Assembly (NCBI GenBank): GCA_033725935.1
Contig: MU867071.1
Location: forward strand, 1-52,442
From: Cladorrhinum sp. PSN259
Taxonomy: Eukaryota > Ascomycota > Sordariomycetes > Sordariales > Podosporaceae
DNA length: 52,442 nt
Direction: 5' to 3'
Part shown: positions 1-12,975 of the stretch, one piece after another
Position numbering within the stretch: position 1 is the stretch's first letter
How the letters are laid out: each line of letters opens with the position of its first letter
Program-made: the position numbers and the translations under genes
The notes under the pieces: generated by a model
Seen by the model: the letters and a program-made list of their open reading frames with translations, nothing else
What the model was told of the DNA's origin: nothing
The model's database searches: none

Positions 1-100
1 TTGTGTCCTTTTTCCCGCTCCCCCTTACTCGCCGTTTTGGGTTCCACCCAAAAAAAAATAAAAAAAAAAAAAAAAAAATTTTTTTTTTTTTTTTAATTTG

Positions 101-145
<45 letters not shown>
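1..145. repeat. Homopolymer-rich window edge
   Basis: After about 48 bases of ordinary sequence come long runs of A, then T, then A again, up to about position 145. Nothing coding is visible. Such runs at a contig end are more likely low-quality assembly than biology, and the right edge of the window has the same character. Confidence 0.7.
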
Positions 146-149
<4 letters not shown>

Positions 150-986
150 GATCGAGGACTTTTGTCCATTGCGTATCAGTTTCTGGAACGGGTTGTCTAG
201 ACTAGATGCTTGGATTAAGGGTGAGTGTTTTGGTTGTCATTGAGGTGAAGGGATACAAAAGATAAGTAAGGTAAGTAGCAGGTTATTAATGTTATGCCAC
301 GCCACGCCACGCCACGCCAGGTGTTGATCAAAGCAGTACCCCCAGATATTTCAGGCGATATTCTTAGACGGTACTACTGTTCTGTATTCGTATAGTATAG
401 TACATAGGTAAAAATCCTCACTCACCCTTTTATTGATATGGTTGAGTAAAATAAAACTCTGTTTATTTTAGGTATACTTATTTCGTGCCAAAAATCCGTG
501 ATATGTACATACCGTGCCCTGCCCGGACATTCATTCAGGGGGCAGCCTTGCATTCATGCATGATTTCACGATAAAACCCGGGTTTTTAATCAGATTAGTC
601 GTTTAAAGAGGGGGTAGGTACGTACGTACTTTGGGTGTTAATTATGGCTGATGAATACGAGAGTGATATGAGCCAGAGAGGGAACTTGAAGGGCTCTTTC
701 TCTCTCTCTGACTTTGCCAGAGATAGAAAGTTGACATTGATGACATATCATACCAAACAAAACTTTTTGAGCTAAAACATCACACCCCCAAGGCAAGGCT
801 ACTCACCTCACCTCCTTTCTTCTAATTTGAACGTGTTGATAAATTTCATCTCATTTGAGCATCAGAATAAAGCAATTACTTTTGGTGGTTTCCCTTTTCC
901 TCAGCCCTCATACCTCATACATCCATCCCCTTCCATCATCAGCCATTAAGTATCATTCTCACATTTACCCTCATCAAATTAACCCC
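146..986. other. Non-coding flank downstream of the MFS gene
   Basis: No gene is visible. A short tandem repeat of GCCAC units lies at about 296-319, and a palindromic ACGTACGTACGT-like stretch near 617-630. The stretch next to 987 should contain the 3' UTR of the minus-strand transporter. Confidence 0.5.
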
Positions 987-3144
987 TCACACCTTCTCAT
1001 CCTCACCCCCTCTTTTCTCATCTTTTTCACCTTGCTCCTCCTTTTCCCTTTCCTCCCTCATCCTCCCCAGCACCCTCTCCCTCCTCTCAGCCCTCTTGTC
1101 GTTCCGCCTCTGCTCCTCCCTCATCTTCTTAATCAACTTACTCTTATTCCTGATCCTATCACCGTACTTGTAAAACATGAACGGTATAGGAATCAGCACC
1201 ACCTCCAACAATCCCAGAAATGTCCCCGCCCATCGGGGGGTCATGGCCTTGTACATAGCCGGCCCAGCAAGCGGCAGCAACGCACCAGCTAGCGACCTCA
1301 GCACTGCGTTCCCTGCTAGAGCTGATGCCGCGTAGATTCCATAGGCGCCTGCCAGGTAGTTCGATCCGTAGATAAAGGAGAGGGTGTTGCCCATTCCGAA
1401 GAAGATACCGAAGGCGATGGGAATCACCGGGTGGATCGACTTTGGTAGACAGGTCCAAGAGAATGCCAACTGGCCTATTGGAGTCAAGACGGCGCCGATT
1501 GACATGACGAGCGCGGTAGCTTCCGGTGAGGCTCTTCCCGTGTCTGGATCTCGTTTGGGTGACGAGTTGATGATTCGTCGCCAGAGCGGTTCGAGGAAGA
1601 TGGAGAAGAGCGTTCCTAAACCGATACCCAGGAAGGAGAGGCCGGTTTCCGAGGACGACCAGCCGCGGTACTGGGTGAATACTATCGGGTAGGCGACGAA
1701 GCAGAGGTACAGGATGCCGTAAATGATCGAGATCCTAACACGTACACCAAATATCAGTATGGCGCTATTTCAGAGGGTATTAATAAACGGAGGGAAAGCA
1801 TACCAGATGTTAAAAAACCAAAGTATCGGCTCAGTAGCAGCAAGCACAAACGGCCGTTTCAACCCTTCCCTCACAACCTCCCACTTACTCCCGCTCTGAT
1901 CCTCGTCCTCAAACCTACACCAGTACCTCTCATCCCCTGTTTCCTTCCTCATCCGCGCCGTCTTTTTCTTCACCAACTCGGGATGATACGTCTCCTTAAC
2001 TCCCCAGACCATGACAAGTGCGACACCGCCCAGTATAAGCGCCAACCAATTCCCCCATCTCCAACCGAGGTAATCACTGACAAACCCTCCAATCAATGGC
2101 CCCGTGACGGGACCATTCAGAGGTGCAATGCTCCATAAACTCATTGCCAACGCCAGTCTTCCCTCCTTGGAGACGTCGACGACCGTTCCGGGACTATTGG
2201 AAACCATGGCCGCGCCAAAGGTTGCTCCTACGAACCGCACCCCAACTAAGGTGGCCAAGTTCTGCGCCAGACCGCAGGGGATGATGAGCAGGACAAAGGC
2301 TGTGAGACAGACGAGGTAGACGGGTCGTCGGCCGTAGAGCTCAGAAAGCGGGGCGACTATCACGCTGCCTACCGCCAGACCAAAGAGGTAACTTGTTAGG
2401 CCCAAAGTGGCGATGGGTCGGGATGTTATGTTGAATTCGGACATTAGAGGGGTGAGTGTTGCGGTGTAGGAGGTTGAGTAGAGGACTACGATCCATGTTG
2501 CGTAGGAGATTGCTATTATGGTGTAGGTTCTGTACCACAGGGGCCTGAAAGAGTATGAGTGAGTTGTCCCATTTTGTAGGGAGAGTGAGTCGCGCTGATG
2601 GATATTGGGGCAAAGAGGTACAGATAGATAGTACATGCAGATTACGGATCTTGAATTGATGTATGACAATCCAAGGCAGGGAAAAAAACATATAGGATGG
2701 AGTTGATGAATGTATGAGATGAACCACTTACCAATTCTTGGGATTCTCAGGATCATCTGGCTCAATGATGACTTCAAAATCTGGTGGTCTCGATGCAGCA
2801 GATCCGATACTTGTGCGGCCGGTTCTGGTCCGTGTAATGGAAGTAGTTTGCGCCAAAGCATGCTCAAGGGGCGCAAGAGGGTCCGGATTTGATGATTCCG
2901 CAGACGATGATGAGATGACTGAGATAGTTGGCGAGAGGGCGACTCCATGGTGTCTTGAAATATCGCCTTCTAGTGTTGTTGAGGGCGATGGCGTGCCGTA
3001 ATTCTCCTTGGAAGGAGGAGAGTGGGAGGTCCTGAGTGGTGTTGGAGCTGAGGTTTTCTGAGAACTGGCGATAGGTGCTGGTCCGGGTGAAGTTGCTGAG
3101 GTCTCATAGAGCTCAGAATGAGGACCGGGGGCCGCCATGGTCAT
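987..3144 (-). CDS. MFS transporter, drug:H+ antiporter (DHA1) type
   Basis: A predicted 12-helix plasma-membrane exporter of the major facilitator superfamily, about 633 residues. Three exons join in frame: 3144-2732, 2544-1804 and 1734-987. Introns are 2731-2545 (donor GTAAGT) and 1803-1735 (GTATGC...TTAG), each splitting a Trp codon. Residues 1-125 are a Ser/Pro-rich cytosolic tail. PDDPENPKNW at about 129-138, just before helix 1, is the usual fungal DHA1 signature. SELYGRRPVYL near 202-212 is motif A, and GPVTGPLIGGF is the motif C region in helix 5. The C-terminus is a charged Arg/Glu/Lys tail. The start at 3144 is followed two codons later by a second ATG (3138) in a better Kozak context (ACCATGG). 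The family exports drugs, polyamines or small metabolites; the substrate cannot be read here. No biosynthetic cluster surrounds it. Confidence 0.9.
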
Positions 3145-6100
3145 AATGGCAATTTTCGGGTATCTTCTACCGCCTAGTAAGGACGGTAGTTTGCATGAGA
3201 ATGAGGAAACGCAAGAATAAAACGGGAAGAAAGTGAACGTAGAGCCGCGTGTAGAACCCAAACAGAAAAAAAAAAGTCTCCTAATTGGATGTCATGGCAT
3301 GCAACCGTCACTAAGCAGTCTGACTCAAAAGGGGAAAGGAGGACAGTGTTCAGGGACTTTAAGGCACCAGAGAAACTAAAACGAACCGACAACCCGTCAA
3401 TTCGGTTCGTGATCAGTAAATAATAAAAGAAAAGTACAACATCACAATCTTTTTTTTGGCTTCCTTCCTCGGAAGAGTACCCGGTGTGCATGAAACGATG
3501 CCAACATCCCTCCACTCTAAATCATCAACCGAACTGACAAGGACCTTTTCTTCATTCTTTTCTTCTTCTTGTGCTTCTTTTTCTTCTTCTTCTTCCTCGA
3601 TGGCATGGGTTCGGTTTTAACTCCGTCGGTATTTCCGCACGTTCTGACCATACTAACCAGTAATGTGGAAGCGGTAGACCGTGTTGGGCAGGAGGGAGGG
3701 GGTAGGGGGGTGACACTTTGCCGGGCCGGATACGGATGAGGTCCGTCCTTTTCGCCTTTCCCATTGTCGGCTAGTGTTTTCACCTCTGATACCATTTTTT
3801 TTGAGAACGGTCCTCCTGACTGATTACAATTCCGAATTTTCAGACCCAAAGATTTGATTTTTTGGTTGCTTTTTTATTCCTTCGCACAAAATCCCACCTT
3901 CTTCACGAAATGTGAAGGAACTAGTTCAAGAAAAAAAATCTAGAGAAATCTGGGGTAGTTAAGGTTTTATTCAATATCCACTCTTCCTTCCGCCTCGACA
4001 AGTTTCTCCATTGCTTCAACAGCTTCTTCCCTCCCGCTTTCTGTTTTTATCAATTTCATCAACTCCCAAAATAAAACTTTGACGAATTCCGTACCACCCC
4101 TGCCGCCTCAATCTGTCGTCCAATGTCGTCCGCCTTACCTATCACACCTATGTAGGACTCACTCTGTCATGCCGCCATGCTTTACCAGCATGCTCAAACC
4201 GATGGCGTGCATCAAAAGTGTGTTAAAAAAAAAAAAAAAACCGTGCCTCGGCAGACGGGGACTCGTTCCTGTCCGACTGATCGTCTTGGCCAAAAAATGC
4301 CATGGATACTTCTCCCACTACCTCCACTTCCGGGACCGGTCCAGCTCCAACCGGGTATCGGCAACCACGCCCACTTCACTTCCCATGTTCTCGTTCTTTC
4401 CTCGTGCCGATCAGCATTTATACACCAGAATACGCAAGAGATAAGGATAGATAATAAGGTATCATCGTTACCTAACCGGTTTTTTTTTTTGTTTTTTTTT
4501 TGGTTTTTTTTTTACAATACAAACTTTTACCTACCTAATGTAATTGCAGTTGAGTTATTCCAAAAGTGAAGTGATAACTGAGCCTCACTGATACTGCACT
4601 GTACTCCCTATGCTCAAGAAAGACACTTGTGACACCAAAGTTCCGTCCGATACACCAGACACCCGACGACAAAAAGTTCGTGATACCCACCATCAAGTCG
4701 GAGTGCAGAAATATGCGGTATCCGTCGTAGTGGTAAATAAAGTAGGAACGGGAAATATATCAGCATTATAATAAAGAGGTGCCGGCATATGGTTTTTTTT
4801 TTTTTGTGCAGAAATACAAATACCCCCCTCCTTGAGTTCCAAAGGTTTCAATTCCTAACAGTTGCATGCATATATTCTCACAAGAATATATCCCCGCCCT
4901 CATATCGTGAAACAAGAATACCGCCCAATTACGACCTACACTCCTAAACCATGCTAGTAAAAAAGCAAGCATAAACAACCAAAGCACAAAACTTCAAAGT
5001 GCAAAAAGAATATCTGAGATGGATGGTGGTGATGGTATCTGCAGTTAATCCTCTTGAAACTTCTGAAATTAAACACATTCGCAAAACTCCCTTCTTACCC
5101 TTTCCCCATCCCTCCGGGACCGAAATCATCAAAACACAGCAAAGCTCAAAGGTAGAAAAAAATAATGATCATATGGTTCCAAGTTTCTCATAAAAAACAA
5201 CGTACACACTCCAAAAATAAATCATGGGGTTATCATATCATGCCCATCAAAAATAGTTCCAAGAAGAAAAATAAAACAGAAGAAAGAGAAGAAGAACAAA
5301 AAGCTTTCATAAACATAAAAACATCACAAAAAGGAAGCAATATCTCCCCCCTCCCCCCTTTCCCCCCTTCAGTTTCCTATACCTATCCCCTAATCCCTTT
5401 GACCGCATTTTCAACTTCGCAAGATCAACAACAACCAAAGAAAAAAAATAGAGGACATAGAAAAGCTTTCCACCTCCTCCCCTAATAACAATTCCCGCCG
5501 GACCAGCCGCCACACCCTCCTTTTTGGTTTCTTCTCCGTTTTTCCCCCCTCTTCCTCCTCATTCTCCCTTTAAGCGTCTTCAATAATCTTTCCTCATCGA
5601 ATCCATCCCTTCTTTTTTCCTCATTCCATTTCTTTCTACACCTTCATGCAGATGTTAATATTGTTTCCCCTCCACTTTCCCAGTAAAGGTAAATTAGATT
5701 AAGTCGTGTGTGTGTGGGTTGTGATAAAGAGGTGCCGGTTACACGGCGTTCTCCTCCGTGTTCTTCCTTCTCGGTTCGTTCGCAAAACGGATGGGTGATA
5801 CCAGCGATATCGGTGAAGATGATCGTGATGGGAGCCCAGTTGTGTAAAGTTTGTGTCTCGGTTTCGTCCATCCCTCTACAACGAGGCTTAAAATCTCGTA
5901 TAACAATGTTGGTATAACCTCGGACAGACGATGGCACAAAGTGCATGGCGAGTGGCACGATACCATTTGAACGCGCTGACTGAGTGGTGGAAGTATATCC
6001 ATAAGTAAAATGTGTGTGATCCATTTTCCGAACCGAACCGATTCAAAATAGGTCTGTGAAAGCTGCACAGGCGTCGCGGAACCCAAACTTCAAACAATGT

Positions 6101-6495
6101 GCTATAGAAACAAGTTAAGCCATAAGCTGAAACCAAAATAAAAAGAAAAACAAAGCGACAGTGGTATCAAGGATCAGACCCAACGGCGAGAACAGAAAGA
6201 CAAACCAAGAAAAAAGAAAACAATGACGCAATAGAAGCGAGAGGGTAGTGTTGTGTACAGGGTAAGAAAGAAACCCCCTCGCAAACTCCAAACAAGAAGA
6301 CATTTCGATAAAAGGGAACTTCGTCTCCCTTTCCCCGCTTAAAAGTGGTATCTCGTATGCATGTGTGTAAATGTCGTGGTCGGAGAAAGTGTAAGAGAGT
6401 CGTGTAAAGTTCGTTAATTACACCAGGCATTGCCAAAGAGGCGGAGAGGAGGAGCTCGACGTCGACAAGTAAGAAGAATTACGTCCCGGGGGGTA
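3145..6495. other. Intergenic DNA between the MFS and RasGAP genes
   Basis: About 3.3 kb with no supportable gene. It holds the promoter of the MFS gene on its left and the 3' UTR of the RasGAP gene on its right. There are many simple-sequence tracts: TTC-rich DNA at about 3545-3600, several poly-A and poly-T runs (4225-4240, 4480-4515, 4793-4806), and C-rich polypyrimidine at 5345-5370. Open frames here are short, low-complexity and lack family resemblance. Confidence 0.5.
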
Positions 6496-9018
6496 CTACC
6501 ACCCCTTCTTTCTTGCGAACCGCTTATTAAGCAGCGCAAGCACCTTGGGGACATTAAATTGGACGTATTCCAGGTCGAGATCGTCCTGGTTATCTTTTTG
6601 CATCTCGAGCAAGTCATCAAGCTTCAGGTCAAGCTCCAAAAGGCCACGGTTGCGCCCTATACGCAGAGAAAGTTAGCATGGGTATAAATGCGCATACAAG
6701 AAGTTAAGAAGAAAACTCACCCTTGTAATGAAGCGAAATAACAAAGGTTCCAGGCAACGGACTCGTAAAGTTGAAGTAGATGTTAGCTCTCCGATTATCG
6801 GGAACGTTGCTCTTTTGGATGACTCCCTCCTTCTCCAGCTGTTGGTGGGTGAACTTGTAAGGGCCTAGGACCTGCTGCTTTTGCTGTTTCCTTCTAGTTC
6901 CCTCACTCTGGCTGCGAACGTTGTGGAGATAGTTCTTGTACGTCTCAAGCTGACCGACAAGGTAAGAATTGTGGTCCCGGATCGTCTTGTAAACTTCTTC
7001 GAGTTTTGCCGTCTCAACAATCACACCCTCCTTGAGCGAGCCGAGATGCTGCAGCTCCTGCTCGACCTCATCCCTCAAAAGGCCGAACCCATCGCTCTTG
7101 TCGACAACCTTGAGCTCCTGCAGCTGGCTCAGCAACTCCATCGCCCGGATACCTTTCCGGACCATAACCGGATCGTTCTTGGACGTGGCTGCTGCGTCGG
7201 CTATCCGCTCAAGCCGCAATGGTCGCTTTGCAACTGATGAGTTTGCTGGGATCGTTCGCAAGATCTGAACAAAGATTGACTTGGCCTCCATGAAGAAGAC
7301 CTCCTCCTGGGTGATGTCCAAGGCGGCGGTCAAGTCATCAATGGCAGTCTCCCATCTGCTAAACAGCGGCAGGTTGATCACCCTATTCTCCTTCCGTGGC
7401 ACTTGAGGAGGAGCCTGACCCAGCTCAGACACGATGATGGAGAGATGTGAGTTCTCATCCTTGCAGAGCTCAGGAGTGTGCTTCTCGATCAGAGCGTGCA
7501 TGGCGTAGATTTCGTTGAGGGTGATTGAAAGCTCCAGATCCTTTTTCGACAGAGCGACGTAGTTGTCCATCTCAAGACTCTCATAAAAGTCCTGGACTTC
7601 ACACAGATCAAGCATGAACTTGTTTACCCGATCCTTGTTGTTGAGCACAAACGGCTGAAGCTTCGCCATGTATGGTTCCTTTGCATACGACGGCTTATTT
7701 GCAAGATTCTGCAGCATTTTTGCAATGAGCGTCAACGTTCTTCTTGGCTTGTCGGCGGGTGTTCCATCGATGAGCATGTAGGATTTCGGAGTAACAATTG
7801 CTGGGTTCAGGAACCGAAGGAAGAAAAAGCCGCCGATCAGAGTGCAGATGGCTTGGTCGTTTGCGTCTGGATACTTGCGCTTTGCCAAGCTGCGAATCTG
7901 CTTGCAAATCCAGCGAATACCGTACGGCGCCTCCTCAAGTCCGTCAATGATTGTCGTCAAGAAGCCATTGGCGATTTCAGTGAGCATCGTTAGGCGTGGT
8001 GCGATGATGGCCTGAACTTGGGGGTTCTCGGCCGCCTGTTCTGCCGTGACTCCCTTGGGAAGCGATGCAGGCAAGCTCCCGGTATCCTCCTCGATCTGTT
8101 CAATCATGCGCTCATACACCTTGAGAGGGTTAATCTCCAAATCCAAATCCTTCAACTCGATCAGTCCGTTGATCCTATCAGCCAGAACCGATTTCAAGAA
8201 ACTTTGGCCGGGGCCTCTGCGTGTGTACGTGGTCATCATCCTTGAGACGGGAGTATTGGCGCGGAGGAGCGATGAATATTCGGGTGTGTTGTCGAACTGG
8301 TAAGTGAGGACGGACTGGAACATGGTCAACAAGAGATGCTCTTCACGGCTCTCGTACTGGTTTCCGTAAATGGTGAACATGACCGTCTGCAGCAGTGAGT
8401 CGATCTCAGACATGGTGACCAGTCTACAAAGGTGGGCAATGTGCCTCGGTTCCGACTGTAGCAAGAAGAGCAGGTTCCCGTATCTTTGCGTCTTATCGTC
8501 GTTCGGAAACACTCCCTCCTGCATCTCTGTGGCATCTTCAAGATGGCTTGCAACCTCGTTTTGCTGCAACGATGTCAGTATACTGCGCGAAAATGCGCCC
8601 CGAGGCGGCGGCAGACTGGCATACTTCTTCCAAAGCCATGCGATTCTGAATCAGCAGGGCAATTCGGGAGTCCAGATATCGAACATCCTTTTCAAGAACG
8701 AAGTTCTTCTTTGACTGCGACGAAATCTTGGACTTGAGGTCTCGTAGAATCTTTTGCGCTGAACAATAAAGTCAGCATTTCACACCTAAACCTGCAGCGA
8801 GAATCCCGGTATTTACCTTTTGCAAGATCATCCTCAATTACCAGATCGGATTCGTTCGCCGACATGGACATGTACAAAGCGGACATGGAATACCGCTTCG
8901 ACTGCCGGGCGGACCGTGACCCGTCGTAAGAAGACATTGTGTTTTGTCGGGATATAGGTTGAAAGGAGGATGATGAGGCGGTCGAGGCTCTTGAGGGAGT
9001 CTGCAACATGACAGACAT
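6496..9018 (-). CDS. gap1: Ras GTPase-activating protein (Gap1/GapA type)
   Basis: Stimulates GTP hydrolysis by Ras at the cell cortex and so switches Ras signalling off; fungal relatives (S. pombe Gap1, Aspergillus GapA) control polarity and morphogenesis. Four exons, 9018-8817, 8758-8625, 8563-6721 and 6656-6496, join in frame to about 779 residues. Introns are 58, 61 and 64 bp. The second intron also reads open in another frame, but splicing restores the family sequence RMALEEQNEVASHLED. The RasGAP domain spans about 140-470, with the arginine-finger region SLLRANTP (R213) and the signature FLRFLNPAIVTP at 360-371. A RasGAP_C domain (IQGAP-like) fills roughly 560-740, and the protein ends FARKKGW. 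IQGAP proteins lack the catalytic Arg; this one has it, so it should be active. I chose the ATG at 9018 because the frame further upstream has no ATG; the ATG at 9009 is an alternative. Confidence 0.92.
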
Positions 9019-12000
9019 ATTTGGCGATATCGTCGCCAACGATTACAATTGAAGAGATGGTCAGGCTGCCAGGCCCGGGGCCTTCTCCTTACAACTCCTG
9101 CTCGGCTGAAGGTGCCGACAACAGGGTGGAGGCGAGGAATGTGAATGCGATCGTGTGTGGATACTGATAAAGTCGTTGGAGAGAAATGGTTACTGCGACA
9201 GCGTAAATGGGCCGAATGGATGAATCGGTGGCTGTTGGATGTTGTTTCTTTGTCCTTTTTGCGCAGGAAATTGGAATCGGTCCGTCGGTCGCTAGGCGGT
9301 CGCTATGTGAAGAGGGAACAGTTCACGCACCCGCTCGCTCGCAGTCACTTAATTATGAGCGTGGTGCTGGATGGAAATACAGTACAAAAAAGGACCAAAA
9401 ATCGCCAGTCGCATTGACGACGGCGAGATACGTGTGTGCGTGTGTGTTTGATGGCAATTATTGAGTATTCGGTTCGTGGGTCGGTCGGGATCGTTGTTGA
9501 AGGAGACGGGGGTCCAGTTCGGTCTCTTGCAAGTTGCTGCGTGGTGCTGTGTGGGGCTCCTGTCTTCCCAGCAAAGAAAGCGCCAACGCCACACAAGGAA
9601 AGAAGGCCGTTTGAAAGAGAACCTTGGGAACCTTGTTGCTTTGGAACCGTGTAACCGTGGGAGAAGCGATTGCGCCGCTCCTAAATGCCGACGAGATGAA
9701 AGAGGCAAGGCGAGGCAGTGCCGGGTGCCTCCAATGTTTCTGGGTTGCTTTGTGTGCCGCTGGACACTGAAGGAGGGAGTCGTCGCAGAAGGGAGAGAAG
9801 GGACCTGGGACTGGACTGCGAAAGCGAAATCTGCGTGTCCTGGTCTGGGTCGAATGCGGGAGGGCACGCGTCGAATGGGACCTGGGGGCAGTGGAGCCCC
9901 TTGCAAAACTTCCGGTTGGGGGGGGGGGGGGCTGCTGGATGCTAAGCACAGGGCACTCCTGGGCAATGGGGGGGCGCACGGTGCACGGCTAATAATCGAC
10001 CTGGATGTGTTGATCACTCTTTCTCTGTCTCCCTCTTATTTCTTCTGGCAAAGTCGGAACGAAAAAAGAAAGTCCAAGAAAAAGAAGAGAAACTTGGGTT
10101 ACAGTGCAGCAAGTGGTGCGGGTAGTATCGTGCGCTTTACCTTCCAGGGAAACCCAAACATCCCAGGTAGGAGCCAGACAACTGTGTAAAATATAGGGGA
10201 ATATTTAATAGATGGGGAGATGGAACGTGCGGTCGTCAATAACGGCCTCTGGTTCGGTGGTTCACAGTCTCAAAATGTTGTTATTTCTGTGTCTACCGTT
10301 TCTCTTATCGCTCAGAGGATTGGTGTTTCGCATCCGTCACCGTGATTGATTTGGGAAACAACAAGAACGGAGAGGGAGATTGGAATTGGGGAAGCTACCA
10401 AGCCGCACCGTTTTGGCAAGCGGGGGGTTTTTGTGAGAACGGCGTCACCTTGGCCAGGTTTAGATTCGAGATGCGTAGGAAAAGGTAATTCAAGGTATTT
10501 GTGTACGGAACTTCTCCTGCAAAGGAATCATTGGCACCCGCAGCCCCAAACGCGACAATCTCTGTTTTTGCGCAGATTACCGAAACAGAAATAGTTCGCA
10601 CCAATTACCTATAAAACCAGTTGTTTAAGAGATTATAATACTCTCCCCCCAAGTGGATCTTTGTAATTGTTGCGCCAGCCAAACAACACTGCAAGGAACC
10701 CACGGAAAGAGGCAACTGCTTTGGGCATGGTAAGAGACAGGGAATACATCGAAAATGTGCAAAAGAGGAAAAGAGTGTTCGGATGATGGTTCAATGGTTG
10801 CGCAATACACAAGGGGACCCGGGACGGGAAGGACGAACACAATGCAATCGTGGTAAAATGGATGAGACAAATCCACACTCGTGTTTCACCACACATCACT
10901 GGTTCGCTGGACCTACCTTCCTTGCTCTCGCAGACCCCCTTTCCACTGCCTTTTTTTCACCGGTGGTGGCAATCCCGAAATGGATGTTGGGGAAAAATAA
11001 ATTTAGCTGACAACAAGATAAGATTATGACTGGAATCATGAGGGGATAAAAAAGGTGTTACACAGAACCGAAAAAGATCATCAACCCACATGCACGAGTG
11101 TCACACACGCACACACACACATACCTTGCCCCTTCTCTGACCGTCCACAGGTAAAGAATTCCCGATTCCCACCCCAGACGAGACCATGATCGTCGTCTTT
11201 TTTTCTGGAAGCGAAGCCCACTTGGTGAAAACTTATTGAACAAATGATGGCTCACAGAACGTTGGGGACCCGAACCTGACCATGCAGCCTTTTGGTGTTT
11301 CGGGGTCCCAGGGGCAGAAGGCCATGTGAGTGGTGCCGGATGGAGACAGCCGGACTTTGGTCTGGGCAAAGAAAAGGCACCAGGGGAACGATAAAGCTGA
11401 TTGGTCAGGTGGGGCACCCTTTCAAACTGGGACAGGGGCGAGCGTGGGTTGTGGGCGGGGTGATCATCACCAGCTTCCTAGCACTGTGTGCTATCCATCC
11501 GCTGCCCCTCGTTTTTACTTTTTTTCTTCTTTCACCGTGATCAGCTATACACCCTTGCACGGCGCTCCACTGTCAACCTCACATCAAAACCTGGAACGGC
11601 ATCCAATATCACACGTGGAAAAAAAAAAAATGGAAAAAAAGAGGCCATCTTGGTTTGAGAGAGGAAATGTGGGATTGGGTCCGAGTTATTGGCGGCCGAT
11701 CTGTTTGGATGCTCCGGTCCTTCCATCTCGGATAGCACAAGAATTTCCAAACTGGTCGACTAACAGACGCCGCCCCGCAGTTCACAACGGCTGGCAACAT
11801 CATCATTAGCGGGGTAGATACATAGCTATTCCCGTCATTCAATCTATCTGTGAAATTTATCATATTCGTCGTTCCTGGGTGCGTGCCGCTCCTCCTGCAA
11901 CAGCACAGTCATCCATCAATAGATGCGAAATGATGTCTCATCCGGACAAGGCTCGGGCATATCTCTCTCTACGCACACGGGAGATGATGCAACTTTAACC

Positions 12001-12534
12001 CGCACTGCCGTGTAAGGTTGATCAAAGCCACACGTACCACCCTCCTTCCCCAAACTTGAAACATGCTTGTATACGCAACAACGGAATATGAGTCGCACAA
12101 CAGCAAGACTCATGAACCACGCCTCACTCTGGCATTTGTTGGATGGTTGTCTTTTTGGTCGCTACCGGTAGATCACTGTCAGTGGCAGATATAGATAGGT
12201 ATAGGTAGGTATACCTCACCCACCTCACCTCACCGAGGGAAGGGAAGGAATGATTCACATTCTGGCGGTGTGCGAGGACCAAGAACCATCATCAGGTCAT
12301 GGACTGGATGTGGCTGCAGATTTCTCGGGCGGCAAGCCAATCAAGGTGCAGATCATTCCAACCTTTTTTTTTTCACTTTATCACTCCGAGTCTGGGTTCC
12401 CGCTCTCACTGTACCGTATGCATGACGTCCGTCACTCGGGCCCAGCGCCGTGAAGTTTCTTTTGTTTCGAGATTCTGATTTGTTGCATCCTAGACAGTAT
12501 TTTTCATTACTTTTACTATTTCGTTACGGCCGGT
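9019..12534. other. Upstream region of RasGAP and non-coding DNA
   Basis: No convincing gene. The part next to 9018 is probably the RasGAP promoter and leader. From about 9350 to 10190 the DNA is GC-richer and open on both strands, but the frames lack ATG starts and family resemblance. A G12 run lies near 9918-9930, a short (CA)n near 11107-11120, and GGTA/CCTCA simple repeats near 12186-12235. Confidence 0.45.
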
Positions 12535-12975
12535 CTATCTCGGCTTATCAGCTACCGGCCGGCCGTTTTGTCGGTGTATTGGGAGACCGAGACATACCTT
12601 ACCGTTCACACCGCTCACCTTCCCAACCTTTTCTTGAACCCATTCGGTATACGGCAACCACAAAGTGTAGCTGCCAACTTGTCTTGGATTGTCTTGAAAA
12701 TCAACTGAATAGCAACTGTCACCCTTCCCGGCCCCCACACCAACAACGTCTTGCGAGAAACAAAATATGAATGAGGCGCAATTACCGCCATCGATAAATA
12801 CAAGACACCAGTTCGGTTCCGGATTCGGAGCTTTAATATCTCTCCAATGACTCAAAGATGCGGCATTCAACAGGCAATTTCTGGCCACCACGTTTTGTTT
12901 TAACGAATGATCCTTGAAAGTCGCATAAATTACCATTTCGGATGTGTTGAACGATAACGAAGCCCATTGACTCAT
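12535..12975 (-). CDS. Orphan ORF, 146 residues, doubtful
   Basis: An ATG-initiated frame running from 12975 to a stop at 12535. I do not recognise it. The composition is mixed rather than low-complexity, with about eight Cys and several Trp (for example PNPEPNWCLVFIDGG). A splice donor-like GTAAGG occurs near 12605 and a possible acceptor (TGTCTAG) near 12493, which would replace the last residues with a basic tail. The start context is weak (C at -3), and there is no signal peptide or membrane helix. It could be a small lineage-specific gene or a chance frame in a geneless region. Confidence 0.2.
   Translation of the reverse strand: MSQWASLSFNTSEMVIYATFKDHSLKQNVVARNCLLNAASLSHWRDIKAPNPEPNWCLVFIDGGNCASFIFCFSQDVVGVGAGKGDSCYSVDFQDNPRQVGSYTLWLPYTEWVQEKVGKVSGVNGKVCLGLPIHRQNGRPVADKPR

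Noticed and set aside
8564..8624. Reading the second RasGAP intron as coding (KKYASLPPPRG)
   Set aside because: The frame is open, but it does not connect in frame to the upstream exon. Splicing GTATGC...TTGCAG joins RMALEE to QNEVASHLED as in the family.
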